Notes under the pieces: model-generated
Told to the model about the DNA's origin: nothing
Seen by the model: the letters and a program-made list of their open reading frames with translations, nothing else
The model's database searches: none
From: Flammeovirgaceae bacterium
GTDB taxonomy: Bacteria; Bacteroidota; Bacteroidia; Cytophagales; Cyclobacteriaceae
Length of the DNA stretch: 64,000 bases
Direction: 5' to 3'
NCBI GenBank assembly: GCA_021298355.1
Contig: JAJTEH010000002.1
Location: 186,001 to 250,000 of the forward strand
In this document: positions 55,487 to 64,000 of the stretch, in pieces
How the letters are laid out: every line of letters starts with the position of its first letter
How positions within the stretch are numbered: position 1 is the first letter of the stretch
Made by a program: the position numbers and the translations under genes

Positions 55487-58400
55487 ATGATAATCAGAAA
55501 TCGGCTCGCTTTAAAAGCAATCTCCCTTTTACTTGTTTTAGTTATTCTTCAACCAATCGTTACACCCAATTTTGTACATGCTCAGGTAAGCGCTCCAACT
55601 CAGATGGAGTATACCAATTTCGAAGATTCGGGTAGTACCGATATGGTCAATCTTCTAACTGGAGATTTTAGTTACAAGCTCGACTTAATTGAAGTTCCAG
55701 GCCCGGAAGGATCATTTACAGCACCGTTATTCTATCAAGCAGGTATTGGTTTAGAACAAGAAGCCTCATGGGTTGGTTTGGGCTGGAACATTAATGTAGG
55801 CTCAATAACGAGATCTATTGCTGGCTTTCCTGATGATTCTAGTGGGGAGGATCACATAATAAGTGTAAATGATCCTGAGGTAGTTCGTGGATGGTCATCT
55901 TCTTTGATGGGTTTAGGATACCTTGGACTTGGTAGTATTGGATGGAATACTCAGGTAGGTCATTATGGACAAGTAAGCCTACTTGGTCTTTCTTGGGCAG
56001 GTGGTGATTTTGATATAAATTATGTTCAACTTGGAATAACTGTTTTGTCAGTCTTATCTGTGGCTGGCGCAATTGGTGCGATTGGGGCCGCTACATCTGC
56101 CAAAGTTCAAGCTGCTGCTTCATTTGAAAATGCAGTAAGTGCATTAAATAATTTTGTTACAGTTGCTTCGAGCGCGCAGCAATTGGCTTTATCTGCCCTA
56201 ACATTTAATTCAGATATAAATGCTCCAAAAGGAGGAGCTTGGGATTTTAAAAAAGTTAAAAAGAGGAAATTTTTACACACAGAATATAAAATAGTGCTTG
56301 ATGATACAAGAACTGAAAATATGTTTGGAGTTTTATACTTACAAAACGCTGATCATATTATGACTGAAAGTAGTTCATGGTTAACTAGTAATAATGTCAA
56401 TTTTAAAACTAACTTAAAGCTAAACGGAATTACTTCCAATTTTCAATACTTTTTTGCAAGAGATTATAAAGGAGCTGCAAGTGATATTGGTTATTCTTTT
56501 TCTGAAAATGAATTAGTAAGGAATATAAAATCACCAGCTGCAATTGCATCAGATAATTTCACAGTAAATGCAAACAGTATCTCAGGATCAATTACTCCTT
56601 ATAGGTTAGATGTTGGCTCGGTAGCTTTTCCTAGAAGAATGACAGAAGGTCATATGAGGCTCGGAATTATACCATACATCAATTATAAGGTTCCCTTCGT
56701 ATACGAAGGCCTATCTTCTAATCAATATTTTCATCATGTTGGAGGCTTAAATGATATAAGTAGTCCATCATTTTACTCGAACTTATCAACTCAATCTAAT
56801 TCGACAAAAATTGAGGATAACACATTAGAGATAATTGATTTTAAGGACATAAATTACACTAATAGAATTAGGGCAGATGTTAATTCTACTAAAAACTTGC
56901 CATATGAAAAACATATTCATTGGCTAACTAATAAAGAGATTTCAAAAAGCCCCGGAGCAATTACCGGAGGTTTTATGGATTACTTTAGCCCTTCAGATAG
57001 AACACTTCTAAGAACCCTTATTCCATCATCACTTTATGGAAAACTTTTCACTTATTCTACTGACAATTTTTCAAATGGTTACATTGAACTAGATTCTCAT
57101 CAACTAAAATCATTTTCGATTGGGCAAATTGTTAATATTAAGCTGTATAAATATATTGGAAGTAATCAATTTTCTACTTCAGAACATTCTGTTCTTGTTA
57201 CAGAAAAGACAAACACAGGTATCAATGTTTCAACTTCTGGAATCCCTTCAAATTTTTTAACTGGAAGTGTAACTGTAGAAGTTAGAACAAGAGACATTTC
57301 TTTAAGTGAAACTTTGATTGGGGGTTTTTCAATTACAAATGAAAATGGTTACACTTATCATTTTTCCATTCCCACTTATGAATATTCAAATTATACAAAA
57401 TCGCAAAATTATTCTGACGAATCTAAGAACTCTACAATTATGAGAACTGCCCCATTTGCTACAACATGGTTGTTAACAGGGATAACCGGTCCTGACTTTG
57501 TTGACAGAGGGGGTGTAGGGAATGCTGGAAATGGGATGATTGATGAGACTGATTGGGGATATTGGATGAAGTTTAATTATTCATTATATGCTAAGGATGT
57601 GAAATGGCGTGCACCATTTAATGAAAACGACTTTAGAGTTGATGAAGAAAATAATTATAAATCTTTTTCACAGGGCTATAAACAACTTTATTATTTAAAT
57701 TCAATTGAAAGCAGATCACATATCGGACTTTTTCTTAAAAGTCAAAGGCAATTTGATGGTATTAATATTGATGGTATAAAGTCATTACAGTTAGATGAGT
57801 TTGTATTATTATCAAAGGAAAATTTTAATAAGCTTAATTCTTTATATGGTATTGAAGAGCATAGAAGTAAATTAGACAAAACTTTGTTTACAAATTCAAT
57901 TCCAAGTTCTGCTAAATTATTCATTGACTTAAATGCCGAAAAAATAGTCAAATTTAATTACTCAAATCTCCTCTGTAAAAAGGCTCCTGGAACAACAAGT
58001 AATCAAGGGAAATTGACTTTAGAGTCTGTGTCAGTTTATGGAAGGAATCGTTCAAAACTAATTCCAGATTACCAATTTGAGTATGGATTTAATCCTGAGT
58101 ATAAAAAAGACCATTGGGATGGGTGGGGTTATTATAGCAGCGAAGGCACTAGTTCAGGTACGACTCACATTGCATCCACCAAAGTGATTGATCCTTCCGC
58201 CTATTCGTTAACGAAGATTAAAACCCCTATGGGGAGTGAATTAAATATTACCTACGAACCTGATACCTATTCTAGCATTGCAGGTGTCGAGGTTAATAGA
58301 GATAATAAAGGATTTTCTGATGTACTTTACCCTGCTTTACCTTCATACATTCCTGTAAATTTTATTGACGTTTCTCCTGACATTTTCAATAAATACAAGG

Positions 58401-60589
58401 TTGGTGATCGAGTAAGAATTAATGGTCAATATACTATGACATGTAACGGTAATACTGTTGTTATTCCAATCACAAATAAGGTAACAACGATTAACGGGGC
58501 TTCCTCTGGCAATTTTAGGTTGAGTTTTTCTGATCCATTGGTTAACCATTCTTGTACAACTTTTGGTGTACAGTATAGATTAGCATGTACAATAGAAAAA
58601 GAAATTCTAGAGAAATTTGGAGGAGGAGTACGAGTTAAAGAATTATTTACAACTGAAAATAACATAGTAACATCTAAAATAAAATATTCTTACAAGCAAA
58701 ATGAATTAAATGAAAATGATTCTCATAGTTCAGGTGTAATTTCTAAGGAGCCACCATTTATAAAGAAGAATAATCAGGCGCAACCATCAAATGCTGAAAT
58801 TCCAGGATTTCCAACCACACCTGTTTTATATGGAAAAGTGACTGTGAGATCTGGTCTATTTACAACACCAAATGATTATCATTCTATGCAATCTTATAGT
58901 TTTATCACGCCAAACAATAATATGATCATTAATCAAATAGAAACTATAAAGGATAATGTTAAATTTAATTATAAACTAAAGGGAGCGAGAAATTTTAATG
59001 AGTTTTGGAATATATTTCACGCAAAAGTTTCTGACTATACTTCTGCAATTGGGTCACTAGAAAATTCAAAAGTTTATCAAAATTCAAACAATGGCCTAAA
59101 ATTAGTAAGTGAAACCATTAACCAATATTCAAATTCTGTTACAAACATCCAAAATGAAAAATTTCAAGGCGTTTTTTCACAAGGCAACATAATGTATGAT
59201 AATTTTTTAGAGTATGGTGGTTATGCAATTGATAATTCATACCATAAAATTGGGAAAACTACTTTTATAAAATATCCGAACTTTCTGGTTTCAGTAACAA
59301 CTATAAAGGATGGCTTAGTGACTAAAAATTTAAATAACAAATGGGATTTTTTCACTTCAAGAGTTCTAGATCAAACTGTTATAAAACCAAATGGGTTATC
59401 GATAAGGACAATTACTAAACCAGCCTATCATTTGCCGGAGTATGCAGAATTTGGTTCTAAAGCAGTTAGCCTAAATAACAAGAATCAAATGGCAGTTGAT
59501 GCTGCAACCTATACTTATCTTGTCACTCCTTTAAATCAGGTACTAGGTCTTCTTTCAGCTGAAGCTACAACTTTTAAGAAAGATTGGAACAACTATCGTG
59601 TATACAACAGTAGTACTGGTCTGTTTGAAAATCAGGCAGAAGGCCCACCTGTTTGGAGAGAAGATAAAAGTTATGCTTGGTTAGGTAACAATGCAAAACT
59701 GAAATCAGATGGTACTTTTAACTTTACTGCTTCAGATGAATTTAAATTTGCAGCAAATTCACTTAATCCCGGCTGGAAGTTGTTATCTGAAAATGTAAGA
59801 GTAAATCATTCGTCTTCTTCGTTGGAGTCTAAAGATTACAAAGGCTTTTCATCAATAAATATCCTTGGCCATAATAATAAAGTTATAATAGCACAAGTTG
59901 CAAATGCCCAATATGGCGAAGCAACTTTTTCCAGCGCTGAAGATTTAGACCCATCAACCAATTATTTTGGTGGAGAAGTTGCTAGAGGAAGTGGTACCGT
60001 TAAAAGTGCTTTTACTGGTGATTTAGTATCTGCTGGAATTTTCAAGACACCGCATACAGGAGATAAACTACTTGAGCTAAACAATATAAATCAAACCGGT
60101 TTTATATATAGGTCCAATAATTTTAAAGGGAACAAAAAGTATAAGGCTGCGGTATGGACAAATAACTTAGATGGAAGGCTATATTATAAAGCAGGATCAA
60201 GTGCAGCGGTACTTTCTAGTGCTCCGATTGTAACTAGAAAAAGTGGAGAATGGTATTTATTAGAATTTATCTTCACAACACCTTCTGTACCGGGACCATT
60301 TGAAGTGGGGGTTACAGTTAACTCAAACCAAGTAGTTTGGTTTGATGATTTTAAAGTGCAGCCATTTGAATCTACAATAACTTGCAACGTGTATCCTTCA
60401 CCTGATGTTTATTTCACGAACACTAATAATTTAGAAATGTATGACTATGTACTTTCTAATGATCATTTATACACAAAGTCAGTTTATTCAGCAAACAATA
60501 AAGTTGAAAAAGTATTTGTTGAATCGTTTAAGCATGGTGGCGAAAAGTTGGTGAGCGAATCAAAAGAGTATTTCAGAAGAAATCAATAA
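55487..60589 (+). CDS. Large secreted YD-repeat-associated protein (1700 aa)
   Basis: A 1700-residue secreted protein with a signal peptide ending NFVHAQ (about residue 32). The N-terminal region has the Bacteroidota RHS-locus pattern: DMVNLLTGDFSYKLDLIEVP, PGPEGSFTAPLFYQAGI, ASWVGLGWNINVGSITRSI. A Gly/Ala-rich hydrophobic segment lies at about 140-245, the long central body is beta-rich, and a carbohydrate-binding-like jelly roll occurs near 1540-1635 (GEWYLLEFIF, VVWFDDFKV). It has no canonical RHS core signature. It is followed after 1 nt by a small secreted protein and then an RHS protein. The three probably act together as a shell or secreted complex. Confidence 0.78.
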   Translation: MIIRNRLALKAISLLLVLVILQPIVTPNFVHAQVSAPTQMEYTNFEDSGSTDMVNLLTGDFSYKLDLIEVPGPEGSFTAPLFYQAGIGLEQEASWVGLGWNINVGSITRSIAGFPDDSSGEDHIISVNDPEVVRGWSSSLMGLGYLGLGSIGWNTQVGHYGQVSLLGLSWAGGDFDINYVQLGITVLSVLSVAGAIGAIGAATSAKVQAAASFENAVSALNNFVTVASSAQQLALSALTFNSDINAPKGGAWDFKKVKKRKFLHTEYKIVLDDTRTENMFGVLYLQNADHIMTESSSWLTSNNVNFKTNLKLNGITSNFQYFFARDYKGAASDIGYSFSENELVRNIKSPAAIASDNFTVNANSISGSITPYRLDVGSVAFPRRMTEGHMRLGIIPYINYKVPFVYEGLSSNQYFHHVGGLNDISSPSFYSNLSTQSNSTKIEDNTLEIIDFKDINYTNRIRADVNSTKNLPYEKHIHWLTNKEISKSPGAITGGFMDYFSPSDRTLLRTLIPSSLYGKLFTYSTDNFSNGYIELDSHQLKSFSIGQIVNIKLYKYIGSNQFSTSEHSVLVTEKTNTGINVSTSGIPSNFLTGSVTVEVRTRDISLSETLIGGFSITNENGYTYHFSIPTYEYSNYTKSQNYSDESKNSTIMRTAPFATTWLLTGITGPDFVDRGGVGNAGNGMIDETDWGYWMKFNYSLYAKDVKWRAPFNENDFRVDEENNYKSFSQGYKQLYYLNSIESRSHIGLFLKSQRQFDGINIDGIKSLQLDEFVLLSKENFNKLNSLYGIEEHRSKLDKTLFTNSIPSSAKLFIDLNAEKIVKFNYSNLLCKKAPGTTSNQGKLTLESVSVYGRNRSKLIPDYQFEYGFNPEYKKDHWDGWGYYSSEGTSSGTTHIASTKVIDPSAYSLTKIKTPMGSELNITYEPDTYSSIAGVEVNRDNKGFSDVLYPALPSYIPVNFIDVSPDIFNKYKVGDRVRINGQYTMTCNGNTVVIPITNKVTTINGASSGNFRLSFSDPLVNHSCTTFGVQYRLACTIEKEILEKFGGGVRVKELFTTENNIVTSKIKYSYKQNELNENDSHSSGVISKEPPFIKKNNQAQPSNAEIPGFPTTPVLYGKVTVRSGLFTTPNDYHSMQSYSFITPNNNMIINQIETIKDNVKFNYKLKGARNFNEFWNIFHAKVSDYTSAIGSLENSKVYQNSNNGLKLVSETINQYSNSVTNIQNEKFQGVFSQGNIMYDNFLEYGGYAIDNSYHKIGKTTFIKYPNFLVSVTTIKDGLVTKNLNNKWDFFTSRVLDQTVIKPNGLSIRTITKPAYHLPEYAEFGSKAVSLNNKNQMAVDAATYTYLVTPLNQVLGLLSAEATTFKKDWNNYRVYNSSTGLFENQAEGPPVWREDKSYAWLGNNAKLKSDGTFNFTASDEFKFAANSLNPGWKLLSENVRVNHSSSSLESKDYKGFSSINILGHNNKVIIAQVANAQYGEATFSSAEDLDPSTNYFGGEVARGSGTVKSAFTGDLVSAGIFKTPHTGDKLLELNNINQTGFIYRSNNFKGNKKYKAAVWTNNLDGRLYYKAGSSAAVLSSAPIVTRKSGEWYLLEFIFTTPSVPGPFEVGVTVNSNQVVWFDDFKVQPFESTITCNVYPSPDVYFTNTNNLEMYDYVLSNDHLYTKSVYSANNKVEKVFVESFKHGGEKLVSESKEYFRRNQ

Positions 60590-60590
60590 C

Positions 60591-61007
60591 ATGAAAGCAA
60601 CACAAATCCTACTTCCTTTTATTCTATTATTTTCTCTGCAATGTTTGGCGCAGAAAGACACGCTTCAATTTTGTGGATCAAGTACAAAGTGGTATTACAA
60701 TTCTTTTACTACCGATCCCTCTAACGATTTAATTGAGAAAGTTGGCAGCATTACTATCCAGCAGGATAAAATAATCTGGGATCAACAGGGTGTGATAACA
60801 GAATTAAATAGACACTCCGATTTTTGCAATTGGCTTCGTATCCAATATGACGGGCAGTACGAATTTACAAATGTAACAGGTGATAATTCGCTAGTGTTTT
60901 CTTTTGCTAGAACATTAGAAGGGTTAAAACTTAAACTTGTTGTAAGGCAAAATCAGGAGGTTATCCAAACGTATCATTTTAAAGTATCAGAATTAATCGT
61001 ATTATAG
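60591..61007 (+). CDS. Small secreted protein in the RHS operon
   Basis: A 138-residue protein with signal peptide MKATQILLPFILLFSLQCLAQ and a beta-rich body with two Cys (QFCGSSTKWYY, SDFCNWLRIQY). No known domain. It lies 1 nt after the 1700-aa gene and 2 nt before the RHS gene, so it is tightly co-translated with both. It is possibly an accessory or cap protein. Confidence 0.7.
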   Translation: MKATQILLPFILLFSLQCLAQKDTLQFCGSSTKWYYNSFTTDPSNDLIEKVGSITIQQDKIIWDQQGVITELNRHSDFCNWLRIQYDGQYEFTNVTGDNSLVFSFARTLEGLKLKLVVRQNQEVIQTYHFKVSELIVL

Positions 61008-61009
61008 CC

Positions 61010-64000
61010 ATGCGGAATTTTATCCTAACTTTTGCTCTGCTATTCCCAACTTTAGCATTTAGTCAAATAAGTGGCCCAAGCATGGTTGCCCCAGGGGAAA
61101 GCAGCGTGTATACATTCACAGGTTTTAGTTTTTATCCAAATGCCTATTGGTCTGTTGATAATGGTACACTAACTTTTTCTGAGTGGAATGGTTCAACATA
61201 TACAGCCTATGTGCAATGGAATTCTAGTGGGGCTGGAGGCAGTATTTCATTTTATGCTGGCACTTCAATAGGTGGTGGAAGCGGTATTGAAAATGGAGGA
61301 GGATTTGAGAATGGAGGAAATCAAGAATTCCCTCTAGGTACACTAAATGTTACATTTTATAATTGCCAGATTCCTTCTTCACCATTATCAACCCTAAGTT
61401 TCACAAACTTAAATTGCACAACAATTAGAATTTCTAGAACCGGTTTGCCCCAGGCAGGAACCGGCTGGTATTGGCAAGTAACACCAGACGGCACAAATAC
61501 TGCTAATGCTGGAACTACTTTCGATGTAACGTCAGCAGGCACATATTATTTACGTGCTAAATCTTTATCAGGAGAATGTTGGAGTAGCGCTATTTCAATT
61601 ACTGTTAGCTTAAATCTACCAACAACACCTTTGCCTTCCAACATAACAGTAAGCTCTAATACATGTGGACCTAAAACGTTAACACGTTCAACGCCCCCAG
61701 TAGGTATCTCTTGGTTTTGGCAAGGCACAAATCCAAACGGTACTGAGAGGCTTAGTGCTGAAGCAAATGCTATTACGTATACATTATCTTCAACAGGTAA
61801 CACAACAATATTTTTACGGCCATACAATAATACGACTGGTTGTTGGGGTATAGCAAGGTCTACAACAGTAATTGTAGTTAATCCTGTAGATGTTCCTGCT
61901 CAGCCAACTCCATTAGCGACTGTTTGTGAATCAAGTAGGGAGGCTTTTGTCGATCCAGTGGGTAAATCTCATATGTTAAATTTTTATTCGGGCACTACAC
62001 TAATCGCCAGTAACGTAAGCTTTTTAACAATTCCGAATCTCCCAATCGGTGATAATGTATTCTACATAAAGCATTCTTTAAATGGTTGCACAAGCCAAAA
62101 TTTCACTCCGATTACTATTAAAGTTATTTCTGGTGGAGTTTGTGACAATAGCGTAAACTGGGTTGAGAATATCGGCTACAGTCCCGTAGATGGCTCAGTA
62201 ATTTCTAAGTCTAGAAATTATCTAGATGGAGAGGGGAAAACATTACAAAGTCAGGTACTTGATTTAGAAACTAATCATGTGCTTGCATCTCAACCTATTT
62301 ATGATGGTGATGGTAGAGCAGTTGGTTCTTCCTTACCTGCCCCTATCAATTCATCCACCTTTGCTTATCGCTCCAGGTTTATGACGAATACATCCGGGGC
62401 GGCTTACCATTTTTCTGATTTTACACAAAGAGGTAATGGCCCGGCTCAATTAATAAATGCTTCAGCAGTATCTAATGCAGGTATTGGAACATTAGGTTGG
62501 TATTATTCAAATCAAAACGCTTTAGAAAACAATACACCTATTACTACTTATCCTTTTTCGTTGTCATGGTCAGAACCAGGACCTGATCCAAAGTTAACTC
62601 GTTCATTTAAAGCAGGCGAAACTTTTAGGCCAGGTGCAGGTAAAGATTCAAAATCTGAAAGAATACGAGTAACAACCAATGAAATTCCTCACTATTATAC
62701 TTTAAAAAATCACTTTGTACCCGGATCAGCCGAACGTGTAGTTTATTATGAAGAAGCGGAAGACCACTCAACCTGGGTGAGGAACGGAAGTGTAACATTT
62801 ACTTATATTTCCCAAAACGGACAAACCTACACAAGGGTAACTGCCAACGTAACAACGGGAAATCCTGGCGTACAAAAATTTGGAGGAAATTTAACGGTTA
62901 AACCAAATTCTTCCTATAAGTTAAGAGTGAGGGGGTATAGAACAACTACTGCTAACGTATCTTTATATGTTCATGTTCCGGTTATGCCTGGTGGTATAAT
63001 CATACCATTTGGTGCTACTTTACCTTCAGGTGCTGCTAATGAAGCGTGGGTAGAAAGTTTTTTTACGACAACCATTAATGGTGGCACTGGCACAATTTCT
63101 ATTGGGGCTAGGTGGGCTACAACAACTGTAGCTGGAGGAACTTTTTTTGTAAATGCTGTCGAACTCATCGATGTTACCTCAGCCTACTCAAACGACCCGC
63201 TAGCCTATAAAGTTATTTCAACTGATGAAAACGGAACTAAGTCAATCTCATACTTAAATACGACAGGCAACGTTCTAGCTACTGCATTACTGGATGCCAA
63301 TAACCAACCTTACAATTGGGCATATACTTATTACGATAACCTGGGCAGGTTAGTAGCAGAAGTTGCACCGAATGGCGTTGATTTAAATTCTACAGCTTAT
63401 CCAAAGTTTGTTACAACGTATAAATACGATTACCTGAATAACTTAATTGAAACCAATTCTACGGATGATGGCATTACTCGTTTTGTTTACACTGAAGATG
63501 GAAAAATAAGGTTTAGTCAAAATCAGTTACAAGCCAATGCCAACCCAAAACGTTTCAGCTATACAAATTACGATCATTTAGACAGGCTCATAGAATCTGG
63601 TGAGTATGTATCAAGTGGTGCTGGAGCTTATATTTTTGAACCATCTACCACCCAAATTCCTGTTGCGAACAGTGTCCTATCAATAGTGGAGAATATTGGC
63701 TTTACAGGTGTTTCCAGAAAACTTGATGCAACACGTTGTTTAGATTATTCTTTTATTGAATACGATGCACCGGCCATTGATTATCCTACTAGTACTGGAT
63801 ATCAAAATCAGACTATTGTTTTTGGTGATGTTTCTAGAACCGAAAATGCAAATTCGATAACTTGGTATAGCTACGATGAGTTTGGAGATTTAAGTTGGCA
63901 AAAGCAAAGAATTACTGGAGTTGGAGATAAAACAATAGAGTATGTAAACACGCCATTAGGAAATTTGCAACAAGTAATTTACCAAAAAGGACAACCGGAT
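61010..64000 (+). CDS. RHS/YD-repeat secreted protein, 3' end beyond the window
   Basis: Open for 997 codons to the window end without a stop. It starts MRNFILTFALLFPTLAFSQ (signal peptide). PKD/Ig-like modules follow (about 20-380), with repeated RISRTGLPQAGTGWYWQV-like elements. After a DUF6443-like stretch (NWVENIGYSPVDGSVISKSR, YLDGEGKTLQSQ) come a jelly-roll-like segment and then YD/RHS repeats (YTYYDNLGRLVAEVAPNG, TTYKYDYLNNLIETNS, NYDHLDRLIESGEY). Bacteroidota proteins of this type end in an RHS core and a variable tip, which would lie to the right of the window. Last visible gene of the OmpH-lipoprotein-YD operon. Confidence 0.85.
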   Translation, partial: MRNFILTFALLFPTLAFSQISGPSMVAPGESSVYTFTGFSFYPNAYWSVDNGTLTFSEWNGSTYTAYVQWNSSGAGGSISFYAGTSIGGGSGIENGGGFENGGNQEFPLGTLNVTFYNCQIPSSPLSTLSFTNLNCTTIRISRTGLPQAGTGWYWQVTPDGTNTANAGTTFDVTSAGTYYLRAKSLSGECWSSAISITVSLNLPTTPLPSNITVSSNTCGPKTLTRSTPPVGISWFWQGTNPNGTERLSAEANAITYTLSSTGNTTIFLRPYNNTTGCWGIARSTTVIVVNPVDVPAQPTPLATVCESSREAFVDPVGKSHMLNFYSGTTLIASNVSFLTIPNLPIGDNVFYIKHSLNGCTSQNFTPITIKVISGGVCDNSVNWVENIGYSPVDGSVISKSRNYLDGEGKTLQSQVLDLETNHVLASQPIYDGDGRAVGSSLPAPINSSTFAYRSRFMTNTSGAAYHFSDFTQRGNGPAQLINASAVSNAGIGTLGWYYSNQNALENNTPITTYPFSLSWSEPGPDPKLTRSFKAGETFRPGAGKDSKSERIRVTTNEIPHYYTLKNHFVPGSAERVVYYEEAEDHSTWVRNGSVTFTYISQNGQTYTRVTANVTTGNPGVQKFGGNLTVKPNSSYKLRVRGYRTTTANVSLYVHVPVMPGGIIIPFGATLPSGAANEAWVESFFTTTINGGTGTISIGARWATTTVAGGTFFVNAVELIDVTSAYSNDPLAYKVISTDENGTKSISYLNTTGNVLATALLDANNQPYNWAYTYYDNLGRLVAEVAPNGVDLNSTAYPKFVTTYKYDYLNNLIETNSTDDGITRFVYTEDGKIRFSQNQLQANANPKRFSYTNYDHLDRLIESGEYVSSGAGAYIFEPSTTQIPVANSVLSIVENIGFTGVSRKLDATRCLDYSFIEYDAPAIDYPTSTGYQNQTIVFGDVSRTENANSITWYSYDEFGDLSWQKQRITGVGDKTIEYVNTPLGNLQQVIYQKGQPD

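Noticed and set aside
1-64000. CRISPR arrays, rRNA and tRNA genes
   Set aside because: No regularly spaced direct repeats and no rRNA or tRNA sequences were recognised on reading the intergenic regions.

Overview
The window is an AT-rich piece of a Bacteroidota chromosome, most likely Cytophagales. The evidence is the Bacteroidota-type -7 promoter motif (TAnnTTTG) upstream of several genes, near-absence of Shine-Dalgarno sequences, many lipoproteins with a Cys lipobox, a carboxypeptidase-regulatory-domain TonB receptor, DUF5689 proteins and long YD/RHS secreted proteins. No rRNA, tRNA or CRISPR array was seen.

Layout. (1) 1-19.0 kb is ordinary chromosome: alaS-gatB-tlpA-like operon; a BlaI repressor/M56 receptor pair with a visible operator; two secreted EEP-fold nucleases divergent from a TonB receptor and three surface lipoproteins (DUF5689, Calx-beta), possibly an extracellular nucleic-acid or phosphorus acquisition locus; a DUF4159 protein; an unrecognised lipoprotein. 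(2) About 19.55-38.72 kb is a 19.2-kb mobile element inserted inside thyA. The left thyA copy is cut after codon 172 (Leu172, E. coli numbering). The element carries its own diverged 172-codon 5' thyA segment at its right end, and this joins the remaining host 3' segment in frame to give a complete 264-residue ThyA. The element has a leftward operon of one small gene, three tyrosine recombinases in a row and a small coiled-coil protein (Tn554 TnpABC / recombinase-in-trio type). It also has two small XRE regulators with strong palindromes beside them, and a rightward type I restriction-modification operon. That operon has three translationally coupled genes (DUF262 protein, DUF3696-type ATPase, unknown 271-aa protein) between hsdS and hsdR. 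(3) 39-45.3 kb is a low-complexity, partly decayed stretch (HicB-like orphan, broken small genes) followed by a Gabija-like pair (OLD/TOPRIM ATPase plus UvrD-like helicase). (4) 45.3-64 kb holds a 2399-aa SpvB/RHS polymorphic-toxin-like protein directly upstream of the Gabija-like pair, an EEP nuclease gene interrupted by an in-frame TAA, and a rightward operon of an OmpH-like protein, a lipoprotein, a 1700-aa secreted YD-type protein, a small secreted protein and an RHS protein running off the window.

The most notable observation is the thyA-targeting, self-healing element: it inserts into a highly conserved codon stretch of a gene needed for dTMP synthesis and supplies a replacement 5' coding segment, so the host keeps thymidylate synthase while gaining a composite defence island. 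All functional calls come from reading translated sequence and known family motifs; no database search was run.
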